Of a stretch of DNA of 64,000 nucleotides, positions 44,565 through 55,811 are shown piece by piece. The notes below the pieces were generated by a model, which saw nothing but the letters and a program-made list of their open reading frames with translations, ran no database searches and had not been told where the DNA came from. Within the stretch, counting starts at the first letter, position 1; each line of letters opens with the position of its first letter. A program made the position numbers and the translations under genes. This DNA comes from Rhodoferax sp. (GTDB lineage: Bacteria; Pseudomonadota; Gammaproteobacteria; Burkholderiales; Burkholderiaceae_C): positions 411,325 to 475,324 of the forward strand of contig NZ_JAAFIX010000002.1 in the NCBI RefSeq assembly GCF_013297935.1. Reading direction: 5' to 3'.

Positions 44565-47500
44565 ATGAAACGGATGCTGATTAACGCCACGCAGGCTGAA
44601 GAACGCCGCTTGGCCATCGTCGACGGACAAAAACTCCTCGACTACGAAATCGAAATCGAAGGCCGCGAACAACGCAAGGGCAATATCTACAAAGCGGTCG
44701 TAACCCGCGTAGAGCCCTCCCTGGAAGCCTGCTTTGTAGACTACGGCGAAGACCGCCATGGTTTCCTACCCTTCAAAGAAATCTCGAAGCAGTATTTCCA
44801 GCAAGGCGTGTCTGCGAGCAATGCCCGCATCCAGGACGCGATCCGCGAAGGCCAGGAACTGCTGGTGCAAGTGGAAAAAGAAGAGCGTGGCAACAAGGGC
44901 GCAGCCCTGACCACCTTTATCTCCCTGGCCGGCCGCTACGTGGTGCTCATGCCCAACAACCCCCGTGGTGGTGGCGTCAGCCGTCGCATCGAGGGTGACG
45001 ACCGTGCCGAGCTCAAAGAAAACATGGACCAGTTGGAATACCCCAACGGCATGTCCATCATCGCCCGCACCGCCGGTATCGGCCGCAGCGCGCCAGAGTT
45101 GCAGTGGGACCTGAACTACCTCTTGAAACTCTGGGGCGCCATTGACGGCGCCTCCAAGGGTGGCAAGGGCGCTTTCCTGATTTATCAGGAATCCAGCCTC
45201 GTGATCCGCGCGATCCGCGACTACTTCAACAACGACATTGGCGACATCCTGATCGACACCGACGACGTGTACGAGCAGGCCCAGCAGTTCATGGCCCACG
45301 TCATGCCCGAGCACGCAGCCCGTGTGAAGCGCTACCGTGACGACGCCCCGCTGTTCAGCCGCTTCCAGATCGAACACCAGATCGAGTCCGCCTACGCCCG
45401 CACCGTGACCCTGCCATCCGGCGGCGCCATTGTGATTGACCACACCGAAGCTTTGGTGTCAGTGGACGTGAACTCGGCCCGCGCTATCAAGGGCGGCGAC
45501 ATCGAAGAAACCGCCACCCGCACCAACCTGGAAGCTGCTGACGAAGTGGCCCGCCAGATGCGCTTGCGCGACTTGGGCGGCTTGATCGTGATCGACTTTA
45601 TCGACATGGAAGAGTCCCGCAACCGCCGCGAAGTGGAAAACCGCTTGCGCGACGCGCTGCGCCAGGACCGCGCCCGTGTGCAGTTCGGCACCATCTCCAA
45701 GTTCGGCTTGATGGAAATGAGCCGCCAGCGCCTGCGCCCGGCACTCTCCGAAGGTGCGTCCATCCCCTGCCCGCGTTGCGGTGGTTCCGGCCACATCCGT
45801 GACACTGAATCCAGCGCCTTGCAGATTTTGCGCATCATCCAGGAAGAGTCCCTCAAGGACAACACCGCCTCGGTGCTGTGCCAGGTTCCCGTGGAAGTGG
45901 CTTCGTTCCTGCTGAACGAAAAGCGCACCGAGATCGCCAAGATCGAGTTGAAGCAACGAATCAACGTGTTGATGGTGCCCAACAAGACCCTGGAAACTCC
46001 CAACTACAAGTTGGAGCGCTTGAAGCACGACGACCCGCGTCTGGACCACATCGAAGCCAGCTACAAGATGGCCGACGATATGGAAGAGGCCACCGGCGTG
46101 ACCCGTCGCTCCCAAGAGCCTACCAACAAGCAAACGCCTGTGATCAAGGGCGTGTTGCCCGACGCTCCAGCCCCTATCGCACCGCCCAAGGCGGAGCCGG
46201 TGAAAGTTGCACCCGTTGCAGCCGCCAAACCTGCAGCAGTGGCCGCGCCAGCGGCAACCGGCTTCTTTGGATGGCTCAAGTCCTTGTTTGCAGCGCCCGC
46301 TGCCGCTCCAGCCCCTGCAGCACCCGCTCCGGTGAAAACCGAAGAAAAGCGTGAAGCCCGCAATGGCCGTGACGGCGGCCGTGAAGGTGGGCGCAATGGC
46401 GGACGTAACCAACGCGGTGAACGCTCTGAAGGCCGTGGCGAAGCTCGTAACGAAGCCCGTCCGGACAGCCGTGGCGAGCGCACCGACCGCGGCAACCGCA
46501 ATGAGCGCGGCGACCGCAATGCCCGTCCTGAACGGGGCGAGCGCACCGAACGTGGCGGCCGCAACGAGCGAGGTGATCGCAACCCGGCCAACCGCCAGGA
46601 TCGCATGGACGCAGACCCCGCTAAAGCGCTGAACACGGAAGTCACCCTGCAGGCTGACGCCTCGGGCATGCAAGCAGCTCGCGAAGGCCGCCAGGACCGT
46701 GGCAACCGCAACGAGCGCGGCAACCGCGGCCCCCGCAATGGCGAGCGCGCTGAAAACCAGCCCCGCAACGCCGACTCCGCACCTGAGGCCGCCCCCCAGA
46801 TGCTAGTAGACGGTGCAGCGCCTGCTGGAGATCCAGCAGCTGAAGGACGCGAACCCCGCGAAGGTCGCAACAGCCGTGGTCGCGGACGCCGCAACGACCG
46901 TGCGCCCCGCCAGGATGAAGGCCAGACCTCCATGCCTGCGGACGCCACTGTCTCCGAAGCTCAAGACTCCGCGCCTGCCGGAGAAAGCGCACAGGACCAG
47001 GTTGCCGGCCAGGAACCCCGCGAACGCCGCTCCCGTGACCGCTATGGTCGCGACCGTGGCAACCGCGGTCCCCGTGGCGAAAATGGCGCACGCAATGCCT
47101 CGGACACGGCTGCCACCGAAGTGCCAGCGGTAACACCGGAAGCGACTGCAGCGCCCGAAGCCATCGCTCCAGCAGCGCCCGCCGCTGCGCCAGTAGTGGC
47201 ACCGGCACCTGTTGTAGCTGCACCTGTGGCAGCCCCCGTTGCCGCACCGGCACCGGCACCTGCACCTGCACCTGCACCGCAATCAGCACCTGCTGCAGCG
47301 GGCCGCATGCCCAAAGTGGAAGGCTACAGCTTGCCGACTGCCGCGTTGGTCGAAGTAGCCACCGGTTCCGGTTTGCAATGGGTGAACTCAGATGCCGACA
47401 AAATTGCTGCCGTGCAAGCAGCCATTGCCGCAGAACCCAAGCCGGTCCACGTGCCGCGCGAGCGCCCTGCGCCTGTCGTGCTGGACGAAGGTCCCCTGGT

Positions 47501-47567
47501 GTTGGTGGAGACACGCCGCGACCTGCGCGACATGAAGCTCCCGTTTGAAAACGATCAGCCGGCCTGA
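44565..47567 (+). CDS. rne: Ribonuclease E
   Basis: The main mRNA- and rRNA-processing endoribonuclease and degradosome scaffold. I start at ATG 44565 ([26 protein letters not shown] about 10 nt upstream), giving 1000 residues. The N-terminal catalytic half has an S1 domain, the acidic active site ([32 protein letters not shown]) and the zinc link CPRCGGSG. The C-terminal half is disordered: an Ala/Pro-rich linker, an Arg/Gly/Glu/Asn-rich RNA-binding tract with GER/RNERGDR-like repeats, another Ala/Pro run, and a conserved C-terminal block ending [17 protein letters not shown] perfect terminator follows. Confidence 0.97.
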   Translation: MKRMLINATQAEERRLAIVDGQKLLDYEIEIEGREQRKGNIYKAVVTRVEPSLEACFVDYGEDRHGFLPFKEISKQYFQQGVSASNARIQDAIREGQELLVQVEKEERGNKGAALTTFISLAGRYVVLMPNNPRGGGVSRRIEGDDRAELKENMDQLEYPNGMSIIARTAGIGRSAPELQWDLNYLLKLWGAIDGASKGGKGAFLIYQESSLVIRAIRDYFNNDIGDILIDTDDVYEQAQQFMAHVMPEHAARVKRYRDDAPLFSRFQIEHQIESAYARTVTLPSGGAIVIDHTEALVSVDVNSARAIKGGDIEETATRTNLEAADEVARQMRLRDLGGLIVIDFIDMEESRNRREVENRLRDALRQDRARVQFGTISKFGLMEMSRQRLRPALSEGASIPCPRCGGSGHIRDTESSALQILRIIQEESLKDNTASVLCQVPVEVASFLLNEKRTEIAKIELKQRINVLMVPNKTLETPNYKLERLKHDDPRLDHIEASYKMADDMEEATGVTRRSQEPTNKQTPVIKGVLPDAPAPIAPPKAEPVKVAPVAAAKPAAVAAPAATGFFGWLKSLFAAPAAAPAPAAPAPVKTEEKREARNGRDGGREGGRNGGRNQRGERSEGRGEARNEARPDSRGERTDRGNRNERGDRNARPERGERTERGGRNERGDRNPANRQDRMDADPAKALNTEVTLQADASGMQAAREGRQDRGNRNERGNRGPRNGERAENQPRNADSAPEAAPQMLVDGAAPAGDPAAEGREPREGRNSRGRGRRNDRAPRQDEGQTSMPADATVSEAQDSAPAGESAQDQVAGQEPRERRSRDRYGRDRGNRGPRGENGARNASDTAATEVPAVTPEATAAPEAIAPAAPAAAPVVAPAPVVAAPVAAPVAAPAPAPAPAPAPQSAPAAAGRMPKVEGYSLPTAALVEVATGSGLQWVNSDADKIAAVQAAIAAEPKPVHVPRERPAPVVLDEGPLVLVETRRDLRDMKLPFENDQPA

Positions 47568-47599
47568 CGGGCACACCCGGACATCGCCTTGCGCGGTGT

Positions 47600-47639
47600 C
47601 CCAAAGAAAAAGGGCACCTCGGTGCCCTTTTTCTTTGGG
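47600..47639. terminator. Bidirectional terminator between rne and the GGDEF gene
   Basis: A perfect 19-bp stem (CCCAAAGAAAAAGGGCACC and its complement) with a TC loop has A/T tracts on both sides, so it can work for rne (+) and the convergent GGDEF gene (-). Confidence 0.88.
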
Positions 47640-47662
47640 TGCCCGGCAGTTGCCGGCAAGGG

Positions 47663-48739
47663 CTAGAAAATGTCTACGGCGCCGATCTTCAAAGCCTCGG
47701 CAAAGAAGCCCTTGCGCACCAGCTCGGCATGGCTGAACACTTTGTTTTGTCCGTGGTGCTGGCCGTAGTCCACCGCCCGCTCCGCGCGCTCCAGCGCCGT
47801 GCTGGGAGAGTCGTCGGGGGTCACGCGGGTGAATCCGGCGCAAATGGTCAAACGCCCGACCTGGGGGAAGTTGAATTTTTCAATATTGGCCCGGAAGCGC
47901 TCGAAGGCAGCCTGGACCAGTGCCTCATCCGGGCAATGCATCAGCACTGCAAACTGCTCCCCGCCAAAGCGGTAGAGACGGTCATAGGTGCGGAAGGTAT
48001 TGTTCATGATGCGAGCAACGAGCAAAAGCACTTCCTCAGCAATCAGGTGACCATTCTGGTCATTGATGGTGCCGTAGTTATCCACGGAAATCGTGCCCAG
48101 CCAGTAGTTGGGCGGTACACGGTGGCGTCGCTCCTGCCCGGCTGCCAAAACCGCCTGGCGAGCGGCGGCGGAACTCTCTTCCAGCTCACCGAGCTCCTCC
48201 AAAACAGCACTGTAAAAAGTGTCATCCAGCGACTTGCGGTTGAGCAAGCCGGTCAAAGCATCGCGGTCACTGTAGGCCAGTAGCCGGTACATATTGCGGA
48301 ACACCCGTGCCAGGTCGGCGATCAACAGCAAATGATCGTCCTGGAGTGCGCTGGCCGAATGAATCTCCAGCACCCCTTCCACATCGGCCGTGGGGTCTGC
48401 AAACAAAGGCAAATAGGTGATGCGCGGGCCGTCCTCGCCGGCCCAGGCAATTTCTACTTTCTGCTGCTGCTGGATGCAATGCAAGCGATCCCGGTTGTCT
48501 TCCAGTAACGGCAGGGTCTGAAAGTCGATGCGCAAGGGGTCTACCACCTTGCCGCCGCCCCGGGCATCCAGAACGGTGATGTCCATCCAGCGCTTGACGC
48601 CCTCCTCACTGACGACCTTGGAGATCAGTACCCGCTGTATCGGGACGAGGTCAATCAGTGCTTTGGAAAGCGTGAGTTCCAACAGGTCACGGTCGCGATG
48701 GTCCGTGAGTTTGATGAGGTGTTCAATGAGTGAAGCCAT
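47663..48739 (-). CDS. GAF-like/GGDEF-domain protein with degenerate GGEQF motif
   Basis: The 358-residue protein has an N-terminal sensory region of GAF type (about 5-150), the DALTGLLNRKSLD entry to the GGDEF domain (about 160-172), and RFGGEQF at the active-site loop (GGEQF 259-263). The fourth position, normally the catalytic Glu of GG[DE]EF, is Gln, so diguanylate cyclase activity is doubtful. An RxxD inhibitory-site motif (RTYD, 250-253) is kept at the right spacing, consistent with a c-di-GMP receptor role. Monocistronic, convergent with rne. Confidence 0.85.
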   Translation of the reverse strand: MASLIEHLIKLTDHRDRDLLELTLSKALIDLVPIQRVLISKVVSEEGVKRWMDITVLDARGGGKVVDPLRIDFQTLPLLEDNRDRLHCIQQQQKVEIAWAGEDGPRITYLPLFADPTADVEGVLEIHSASALQDDHLLLIADLARVFRNMYRLLAYSDRDALTGLLNRKSLDDTFYSAVLEELGELEESSAAARQAVLAAGQERRHRVPPNYWLGTISVDNYGTINDQNGHLIAEEVLLLVARIMNNTFRTYDRLYRFGGEQFAVLMHCPDEALVQAAFERFRANIEKFNFPQVGRLTICAGFTRVTPDDSPSTALERAERAVDYGQHHGQNKVFSHAELVRKGFFAEALKIGAVDIF

Positions 48740-48781
48740 GAAACCATAATAGCCCTAACGCGTGGCCGCGTCACCATGGGT

Positions 48782-50050
48782 TTACGCCCTGGCGGCTGAC
48801 CGGTAGGCTTCGGCTGCGGCTTTCGAGTCCAGCCGGTTTTCTGCCAAATCGGCCAAGGCCAGCCAGGCGCGCCGCTTCAAACCGGCGTCTTTGAGCATGG
48901 GGATGGCCTGCTTCAGCAAGGCTTGTGCTTTGCCCCATAGCGACAGCCGAACACACATCACGCCGGCCAGGTACTGGAGCAGCGGATCCCCCGGCAGGGC
49001 CATCTGGGCCGTTTCAATGCGTGACAACCACACCGCATCCGGAAGCGCATCGGACGATCCGAAGCTCATCTCCAGCACGCTGGTGAGCCTTACCCGTTGG
49101 TCATAGCTCAAGCCACTGCCTTGGGCTTCCCACAAGGGGAGCACCCAGAGGCGGGCCACCGACACATCACCCTGCAGACGCAGCCAACGCTCAGCGGCCT
49201 CCAGGGCCACATCGGGCAGCACCCGCTCAGCGGGGTCCAAGGCTGACCAGGCTTGCTCCACTTGAGCAGCATCATGCGCGCTCCGAAGCAACTCCAACGC
49301 CAGGCCACGCACAATGCCGGCCCCCGCCACCTCTGAAAAAGCGCGGTGCTTGGTCAACACCCGTGCTGCGTCTAGGGCGACCCGGCTGTTGCGCGCCTGA
49401 CGGGCAGCCTTGAAGCGCAGGCGCAATGCAATCGTGCGGCGGGCCGTGCCCACCGGCAATTGCTCCAGCCATTGCACCGCACCCGCAGCGTCGCGGTCCT
49501 CCAGCGCCCAGCGCGCGGCTCGCAACTGGACACCGTCGCGCAAATCGCTGGCCTCTTTGCTACCGGCTTCGTCCAGAGCACGCTGAAAATGGGTTTCGCG
49601 GACCGTGCGATCCTGCAGGGCGTGAGCGCTTTCGGCCGCGAGCAAGTGCGCCAAGGTGCGCAGCCGTGTGGCATCCGGCAGCGCGTCACCGCCTGCCAGC
49701 ATGGCGTCTTCAACCGCTACCACTACTTCAGCAGACTTGCGTGCGCGGACAAAACGCCCGGCAACCAGGTGAGAAATCGAGTCGAGCAGCCCGGAATAAA
49801 TCGTCCGCTCTTTGTAGCTCAGGCGCCAACGGCGGGCTTGCTGCGGGATGTTGAACAGCCCCGACAACGCCCGTAGCGCCAAGTGCAGGGTCACGAATGC
49901 GAGGGCCACACCCAAGAGCACCAAATTCAGAGAAAGGTCTATCCGGTAGGGTGGCCAATACACGGTCACCGTGCCCTGGTTGCTACCGGCAAACAGCGCA
50001 GCGACCACCGCCATGCCAAACAACGCCATTAACCACAGAGCAAAGCGCAT
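48782..50050 (-). CDS. hemY: HemY-type inner-membrane protein with TPR-like helices
   Basis: Proteobacterial HemY (not the Bacillus oxidase) has two N-terminal membrane helices (here about residues 1-22 and 38-62, AGSNQGTVTVYWPPYRIDLS between) and a cytoplasmic TPR-like array. Length is 422 residues. It is usually the last gene of hemCDXY, and has been linked to heme pathway organisation. It begins 2 bp after hemX. Confidence 0.9.
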   Translation of the reverse strand: MRFALWLMALFGMAVVAALFAGSNQGTVTVYWPPYRIDLSLNLVLLGVALAFVTLHLALRALSGLFNIPQQARRWRLSYKERTIYSGLLDSISHLVAGRFVRARKSAEVVVAVEDAMLAGGDALPDATRLRTLAHLLAAESAHALQDRTVRETHFQRALDEAGSKEASDLRDGVQLRAARWALEDRDAAGAVQWLEQLPVGTARRTIALRLRFKAARQARNSRVALDAARVLTKHRAFSEVAGAGIVRGLALELLRSAHDAAQVEQAWSALDPAERVLPDVALEAAERWLRLQGDVSVARLWVLPLWEAQGSGLSYDQRVRLTSVLEMSFGSSDALPDAVWLSRIETAQMALPGDPLLQYLAGVMCVRLSLWGKAQALLKQAIPMLKDAGLKRRAWLALADLAENRLDSKAAAEAYRSAARA

Positions 50051-50052
50051 GG

Positions 50053-51117
50053 TCAGCGTCCTGCCGCGGCGGTGGTGAGTGCCGCCAGCGTTTCATCCAC
50101 CCGAGGGACCTCCAGGGTCCGCATCTGGACTTGCAGCACTTGCAAAGCGGCCTGGGCCGCTTGTGTTTTGCGGGATGCGCCGTCGAAGAAACGGGTCAGC
50201 GAGCCGGATGCAGCCGCCAGATCGGAGCGGGCAGCTTCGGTTTGCCGGGCCAAGAGGCCCAAGCGCGCATTCAGCACCTTGAGCTTGAAATTTTCACGCA
50301 CAAAAAATGCCTGCTCGGGGGACATCAAGGCTGCGTCGGGGTTGTCGATGGTGCTGACCCGCACCAGGCTACGCACTTCGTCGCGCACTACGGCTGCCAA
50401 ACGCCCCCACCACCCGGTCCACGACTCCTGCGGCTGGCGGTCCAACACCGGTGCAGATTTGGCTGAGGGCAGCGCATTGGCCACCGGCAACTCATCTGCC
50501 AGTGACACCAGTTCGTCGAGCTTCACCAACATGGCGGGCGTGTCAGAAAGCGCGGTCCCCTTGATACGGACAACATCTTTTGCTATGGCACGCTGGATCG
50601 GTGTCAAGCGAGGCTGTGCCGCCCGCGCAATGCGAAGCTCGGCAGATTTGAGAGATGCCAGCAAAGGCTCTACGCTGCCTGTCAGCTGCGCTTGCTGCTG
50701 GGCCAACCGCAGAGACGACTCGATGTCCACCACCAGGTTTTCGTCCCGTGAGCGGGAGAGGCTTTGCATCAGCTCTTCGAGCTGAGTGCGCTGCAAGGCC
50801 ACCTCGCTCAAACGAGCATCCAGCACGGCGATCTTGGCCGCGGTTTCAAGCGCCAGCTCTTGGGCCTGCTTGGCCGTCGAGCGGGCTTCTCCGGCCTGGC
50901 TGCCGGACTCTGCCGTCTGGCGCGCCAACTGCTCTTGAATATTCCCGAGCTTCTGCCATAGCAAACCGCTACCGATCACACCGGCAACCGCCACCAGGGC
51001 GACGCCGCGCAACCAACGACGCGAAGACTTCACTGTCGGAAGTAAGGCTCCGGCAGACGGGCTGTCTGCAAGAGGAGATGCGGTCGCGGCAACAGGCTCA
51101 GGAGCTACTGGATTCAT
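50053..51117 (-). CDS. hemX: HemX-type membrane protein
   Basis: The 354-residue product has one N-terminal membrane helix (about 34-52, WLRGVALVAVAGVIGSGLLW), a long coiled coil (about 55-115) and a globular C-terminal part. Betaproteobacterial HemX is found in the hemCDXY cluster, with no fully defined role. It overlaps hemD by 4 bp. Confidence 0.88.
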   Translation of the reverse strand: MNPVAPEPVAATASPLADSPSAGALLPTVKSSRRWLRGVALVAVAGVIGSGLLWQKLGNIQEQLARQTAESGSQAGEARSTAKQAQELALETAAKIAVLDARLSEVALQRTQLEELMQSLSRSRDENLVVDIESSLRLAQQQAQLTGSVEPLLASLKSAELRIARAAQPRLTPIQRAIAKDVVRIKGTALSDTPAMLVKLDELVSLADELPVANALPSAKSAPVLDRQPQESWTGWWGRLAAVVRDEVRSLVRVSTIDNPDAALMSPEQAFFVRENFKLKVLNARLGLLARQTEAARSDLAAASGSLTRFFDGASRKTQAAQAALQVLQVQMRTLEVPRVDETLAALTTAAAGR

Positions 51118-51908
51118 TGCAGGGATTCTATCGACGCCAGGAGCGCCGCCAGCACAGGTTTGGACTCCCGCACCTGCCCGAAACCAGCCTCACGGGCCGC
51201 CTGGCCGATGCGGGCGTGGGTCACCACCGCTTTCGCCTCTCCCCAGCCTTGCCCGGGGCAGCAAGCCTGCAGGTTGCGCACCGCTTCAGAACTGCTGAAT
51301 ACCCAAACCGTTCCATCACTGGCCGCGCTACAGGCCCGGGCTACCGTTTCAGCATCCCAGACCGGGCGCTGGCGCTCATAGGCCACCACAAACTCCACCT
51401 CACCGCCAGCCGCCTGCACCTGGCGCGCAAACCAGTCGCGCCCCAAACCCTCGTCGCTGGCACCTTCATCGACCGTTGTACCCCGCACGATCAGCACGCG
51501 ATAACCGGGAGTCACGCGATCGCGGACCACCGCCCACAGAGCCTCGGAATCAAACTGACCGGCGTAGTGGTCCGGCGCGTCGATCCAGGCGGTCTCGGCC
51601 CCCACCCGTTGCAGGGCGGAGTAGCTTCCGGGGCCGGTCACAAACGCTCTTGTTTTGATAGCTGCTTGCGCAGTAAATACGGGGGCTTGAGTGCTTTTTC
51701 CTTCAAAAAAGTAATGCACGGCGTTGCGACTGACAAACATCGCTGCATCGCAACGCCCCAAGCGCTCCCAAGCCGATGCCACCGCACCAGCGTGTGCACT
51801 TGCGCGGACATCGATCAAAGGCAGGGACTGCGCCTCATAGCCTGCATCACCCAGCGCTTTGAGCCAGGGAGCAGCTTCCGATTGGGGGCGGGTGATTACA
51901 ACGCGCAT
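51114..51908 (-). CDS. hemD: Uroporphyrinogen-III synthase
   Basis: Closes and isomerises hydroxymethylbilane to uroporphyrinogen III. The 264-residue protein has the two-domain HemD pattern (VVITRPQSEAAPW, AMFVSRNAVHYFF, TGPGSYSALQRVG, ILIVRG-like VLIVRGTTVDEGAS, WVFSSSEAVRNL). Residues about 69-86 (EGKSTQAPVFTAQAAIKTR) are read from a copy of the dispersed element and form an extra loop in domain 1. Confidence 0.93.
   Translation of the reverse strand: MRVVITRPQSEAAPWLKALGDAGYEAQSLPLIDVRASAHAGAVASAWERLGRCDAAMFVSRNAVHYFFEGKSTQAPVFTAQAAIKTRAFVTGPGSYSALQRVGAETAWIDAPDHYAGQFDSEALWAVVRDRVTPGYRVLIVRGTTVDEGASDEGLGRDWFARQVQAAGGEVEFVVAYERQRPVWDAETVARACSAASDGTVWVFSSSEAVRNLQACCPGQGWGEAKAVVTHARIGQAAREAGFGQVRESKPVLAALLASIESLQ
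51650..51706 (+). repeat. Dispersed element copy inside hemD
   Basis: It reads CTTGTTTTGATAGCTGCTTG, then CGCAGTAAATACGGGGGC, then TTGAGTGCTTTTT. The core is exact; the outer left arm is lost. It is antisense to hemD and in frame. Confidence 0.72.
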
Positions 51909-51915
51909 AGTGACC

Positions 51916-52827
51916 TCACACGGCTTGCGCCGACACGCCGGCCTGGAGTGCCCGGGCTACTTGTTCGCCCAGCGCCGTGGCGGAGGCTGTATCGGTCGCC
52001 GTGCCTTGGGCACTGGCATACACCACGGGCTTCACGCCTTCGGCGTCGCCCCAGGCCGCACGGATGTGCAGTTGGTCGCCATGGAGAGTGGCGTATGCGG
52101 CTAGCGGCATGGAGCAACTGCCCCCCATCATGCGACTGACAGATCGCTCGGCACACACCGCCAACCACGTCGGCAAGTGCACCAGGTGCTGCAATGCCCC
52201 TTCGACATCGGCACGGTCACTGCGAATCTCAATCCCCAAGGCGCCCTGCCCTGCGGCGGGCAGCATCTGCTCAGGCTCGAACACGGCGCGGATGCGGGAC
52301 TCCAGCCCCAAACGTTTGAGCCCTGCGGCAGCCAACACGATGCCGTCGTAGAGACCTTCGTCCAGCTTGCGCAGCCGGGTGTCGAGGTTGCCGCGCAGGG
52401 GTTCGATCTTCAGGTCCGGGCGCATGGCGCGCAGCAGGGCCACACGGCGCAAGCTCGAAGTCCCCACCACGGCACCTTGGGGCAAGTCCATCACACTGGC
52501 GTAGGTACTGGACACCCAAGCGTCGCGCGGGTCCTCGCGCTCCATGACACAGGCCAAGGCAAACCCATCGGGCAACTCCATCGGAACATCTTTGAGCGAG
52601 TGCACTGCGAGGTCCGCACGCCCCTCTTCGAGCGCGACCTCCAGCTCTTTCACGAACAGACCCTTGCCACCCACTTTGCTCAGGGAACGATCCAGAATCT
52701 GATCCCCCTTGGTGGTCATGCCCAACAGGGTCACAACTGCGCCGCTTTGGGTCAGCAAGGCTTGAACATGTTCGGCTTGCCAGAGCGCCAATCGGCTCTC
52801 TCGGGTGGCGATCGTAAAAGTGGGCAA
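51916..52827 (-). CDS. hemC: Hydroxymethylbilane synthase (porphobilinogen deaminase)
   Basis: Polymerises four porphobilinogens on a dipyrromethane cofactor attached to Cys238 ([12 protein letters not shown]). The 303 residues include [30 protein letters not shown] and [14 protein letters not shown]. The start is TTG 52827; no in-frame ATG lies in the 98-bp gap to the divergent ppc. It heads the hemCDXY run. Confidence 0.96.
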   Translation of the reverse strand: MPTFTIATRESRLALWQAEHVQALLTQSGAVVTLLGMTTKGDQILDRSLSKVGGKGLFVKELEVALEEGRADLAVHSLKDVPMELPDGFALACVMEREDPRDAWVSSTYASVMDLPQGAVVGTSSLRRVALLRAMRPDLKIEPLRGNLDTRLRKLDEGLYDGIVLAAAGLKRLGLESRIRAVFEPEQMLPAAGQGALGIEIRSDRADVEGALQHLVHLPTWLAVCAERSVSRMMGGSCSMPLAAYATLHGDQLHIRAAWGDAEGVKPVVYASAQGTATDTASATALGEQVARALQAGVSAQAV

Positions 52828-52924
52828 AATCGTAACTCGGCTGTAATCGGAAATATGCCTTCGATGCTAGCATGGGCGCGTTCCTTGCTTCAGCCGAAGC
52901 CTCTCTCACCTCACCCCCAGACCT

Positions 52925-55747
52925 ATGAATAAAGCACCTGCCGCAGAAACGGCCAAGCGCACAAAAGACAACGAGCGTCCCTTGGTAGAAGACATCCGCC
53001 TCCTCGGGCGCATTCTGGGGGATGTGATCAGAGAGCAAGAAGGCGTAGAAGCCTACGAGCTGATCGAAAAAATCCGGACCCACTCGGTCGCCTTCCGCCG
53101 CGATGCCGACCAGGAAGCCGACAAGGCCCTCAAGAAACTACTCAAGAGCCTTTCCGGCGACCAGACAGTGAGCGTGATCCGCGCATTCACTTATTTCTCT
53201 CACCTGGCCAACCTGGCCGAGGACCGCCACCACATCCGCCGCCGCGCCGTGCATGAACGGGCGGGCGACACGCAGGAGGGCAGCATCGAAGTCGCCATGT
53301 CCCGCCTGCGCTGGGCCGGCATTGCCCCTAAAACAATTTCCAACACCTTGGCACAGAGTTTTGTGTCGCCGGTGCTCACGGCCCACCCCACCGAAGTCCA
53401 GCGCAAAAGTATTCTGGATGCCGAGCGCGACATTGCCCAGCTGCTGACCCAGCGCGACGAGATCAAGCAACGCGCTGGCACTATCGACAGCAAAAAAGAC
53501 GCCCTCACCCCCAAGGAGCTGGCCGCCAACGAAGCCCAGATGCGCGCCCGCGTCATGCAGCTCTGGCAAACCCGCTTGCTGCGCTTCTCCAAGCTCACCG
53601 TGGCCGATGAAATTGAAAACGCCCTGAGCTACTACGAGTCCACCTTTTTGCGTGAGATCCCCAAGCTGTATGCCGAGCTCGAAGGCATGCTGGGCAACCA
53701 GCCGGTGCACAGCTTTTTGCGCATGGGCCAGTGGATTGGTGGCGACCGTGACGGCAACCCCAACGTCAGCGCACAAACCTTGGAATACGCCCTACGCCGC
53801 CAAGCCGAAGTGGCTTTGCGCCACTACCTGACCGAGGTGCACTACCTGGGCGGCGAGCTGTCCATTTCTGCCATGTTGGCCGACTGCACCCCCGAAATGC
53901 AGGCCCTGGCCGAGCGCTCCCCCGACCAGAACGCCCACCGCAAAGACGAGCCCTACCGCCGCGCCCTGACCGGCATGTATGCCCGCCTGGCCGCCACCTT
54001 GTCTGACCTGACCGGCACCGAAGCCGCCCGCCACGCCGTGGCTCCGCAAAACCCCTACCTGCTGGCTGAAGACTTTGTGGCCGACTTGCGGGTCATCGAA
54101 GCGTCTCTCAAAGCCAACCACGGTGCCGCCTTGACGGCCCAGCGCCTGCACCCGCTGATTCGCGCAGTGGAGGTGTTTGGCTTCCATCTCGCTACCGTCG
54201 ATCTGCGCCAGAGCTCCGACAAACACGAAGAAGTGGTTGCCGAACTGCTGGCGACCGCGCGGGTCCATGCCGACTACAGCAGCCTCACTGAAGACGCCAA
54301 GCGCAGCCTGCTGCTGGGCTTGCTCAATGATGCCCGCCCCCTGCGGGTCCATGGCGCCGAATACTCGGCCCATGCCCAAGGCGAACTGGCCATTTTTGCC
54401 ATGGCCAAGGTCATGCGCGAGCGCTTTGGCGTGGAAGCCATCCGCCACTACATCATCAGCCACACCGAGACGGTGAGCGACTTGCTCGAAGTGTTGCTAC
54501 TGCAAAAAGAAGTCGGCCTGATGCGCGGCACCCTGGATGCAAGTGGCATTGCCGACCTGATCGTGGTGCCGCTGTTTGAAACCATTGAAGACCTGCGCAA
54601 CGCGGCACCCATCATGCGTGAGTTCTATGCGCTGCCGGGTGTGGCTGACTTGGTTAAGCGCGGCGGTGGCGAGCAGGACATCATGCTGGGCTACTCCGAC
54701 TCCAACAAGGACGGCGGCATCTTCACCAGCAACTGGGAGCTCTACCGCGCCGAGATCGCGCTGGTCGAGCTGTTTGATGTGCTGGCCGCACAGCACAAAA
54801 TCCAGCTGCGCATGTTCCACGGCCGTGGCGGCACGGTGGGCCGCGGCGGCGGCCCGAGCTACCAGGCCATTTTGGCCCAGCCCCCCGGCACGGTGCGCGG
54901 CCAGATCCGCCTGACCGAACAGGGTGAGGTGATCGGCTCCAAATACGCCAACCCGGAAATCGGCCGTCGCAACCTCGAAACTCTGGTCGCCGCCACGCTG
55001 GAGGCCACCCTGCTGCAGCCCACCAAATCGGCCACCAAAGCCTTCCTGGAAGCTGCCGCAGAACTGTCGGGCAACAGCATGGCCGCGTACCGCGCCTTGG
55101 TCTACGAAACCCCCGGTTTCACCGAATACTTTTTCAGCTCCACGCCTTTGCGCGAAATTGCCGAGCTCAACATCGGCTCCCGCCCCGCATCACGCAAGGC
55201 ATCGCAGCGCATTGAAGACTTGCGCGCCATTCCTTGGGGCTTCAGCTGGGGCCAGTGCCGCTTGACCCTGCCCGGTTGGTTTGGCTTTGGCTCGGCAGTG
55301 CAAAAGTTCGTGGGCTCCGGCACAGCTGCCGAGCAAAAGGAGCGCGTCGCACTGCTGCAAAAAATGTACAAGCAATGGCCGTTTTTCGGCACCCTGCTCT
55401 CCAACATGGACATGGTGATGGCCAAGAGCGATCTGGCATTGGCCTCGCGCTACTCCGAGCTGGTGAGCGATGCGCGGCTGCGCAAAAAAATCTTCACCGC
55501 AATCGAAGCCGAATGGCAGAGCACCGCCCAAGCCTTGGCAACCATCACCGGTGAGAAAAACCGCTTGGCCAACAACGCAGCGTTGCAGCGCTCCATCAAG
55601 CACCGCTTCCCGTACATCGACCCCTTGCACCACTTGCAAGTGGAGCTGGTGCGCCGCTACCGAGAAGGCAAGGCGGATGAGCGGGTGCAGCGCGGTATCC
55701 ATATCTCGATCAACGGCATCGCGGCCGGCTTGCGCAACACCGGCTGA
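52925..55747 (+). CDS. ppc: Phosphoenolpyruvate carboxylase
   Basis: An anaplerotic enzyme making oxaloacetate from PEP and bicarbonate. The 940-residue protein has the catalytic His154 in [15 protein letters not shown], the glycine-rich [20 protein letters not shown] loop and the C-terminal active-site region, with a conserved C-terminal NTG. Divergent from hemC; closed by an intrinsic terminator. Confidence 0.98.
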   Translation: MNKAPAAETAKRTKDNERPLVEDIRLLGRILGDVIREQEGVEAYELIEKIRTHSVAFRRDADQEADKALKKLLKSLSGDQTVSVIRAFTYFSHLANLAEDRHHIRRRAVHERAGDTQEGSIEVAMSRLRWAGIAPKTISNTLAQSFVSPVLTAHPTEVQRKSILDAERDIAQLLTQRDEIKQRAGTIDSKKDALTPKELAANEAQMRARVMQLWQTRLLRFSKLTVADEIENALSYYESTFLREIPKLYAELEGMLGNQPVHSFLRMGQWIGGDRDGNPNVSAQTLEYALRRQAEVALRHYLTEVHYLGGELSISAMLADCTPEMQALAERSPDQNAHRKDEPYRRALTGMYARLAATLSDLTGTEAARHAVAPQNPYLLAEDFVADLRVIEASLKANHGAALTAQRLHPLIRAVEVFGFHLATVDLRQSSDKHEEVVAELLATARVHADYSSLTEDAKRSLLLGLLNDARPLRVHGAEYSAHAQGELAIFAMAKVMRERFGVEAIRHYIISHTETVSDLLEVLLLQKEVGLMRGTLDASGIADLIVVPLFETIEDLRNAAPIMREFYALPGVADLVKRGGGEQDIMLGYSDSNKDGGIFTSNWELYRAEIALVELFDVLAAQHKIQLRMFHGRGGTVGRGGGPSYQAILAQPPGTVRGQIRLTEQGEVIGSKYANPEIGRRNLETLVAATLEATLLQPTKSATKAFLEAAAELSGNSMAAYRALVYETPGFTEYFFSSTPLREIAELNIGSRPASRKASQRIEDLRAIPWGFSWGQCRLTLPGWFGFGSAVQKFVGSGTAAEQKERVALLQKMYKQWPFFGTLLSNMDMVMAKSDLALASRYSELVSDARLRKKIFTAIEAEWQSTAQALATITGEKNRLANNAALQRSIKHRFPYIDPLHHLQVELVRRYREGKADERVQRGIHISINGIAAGLRNTG

Positions 55748-55765
55748 CCGGAAGTCGCCAAAAAG

Positions 55766-55791
55766 AAAAAAGGGCCCTCGGGCCCTTTTTT
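55766..55791. terminator. Bidirectional terminator after ppc
   Basis: A perfect 12-bp stem AAAAAAGGGCCC / GGGCCCTTTTTT with a TC loop, serving ppc (+) and the convergent solute-binding-protein gene (-). Confidence 0.87.
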
Positions 55792-55811
55792 ACTGCCTGG
55801 TTGCGGCCCGC

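Noticed and set aside
51090..51112. Element fragment at the hemX start (GTAGCTCCTGA)
   Set aside because: Only about 11 matching bases without core or right half; cannot be told from chance.
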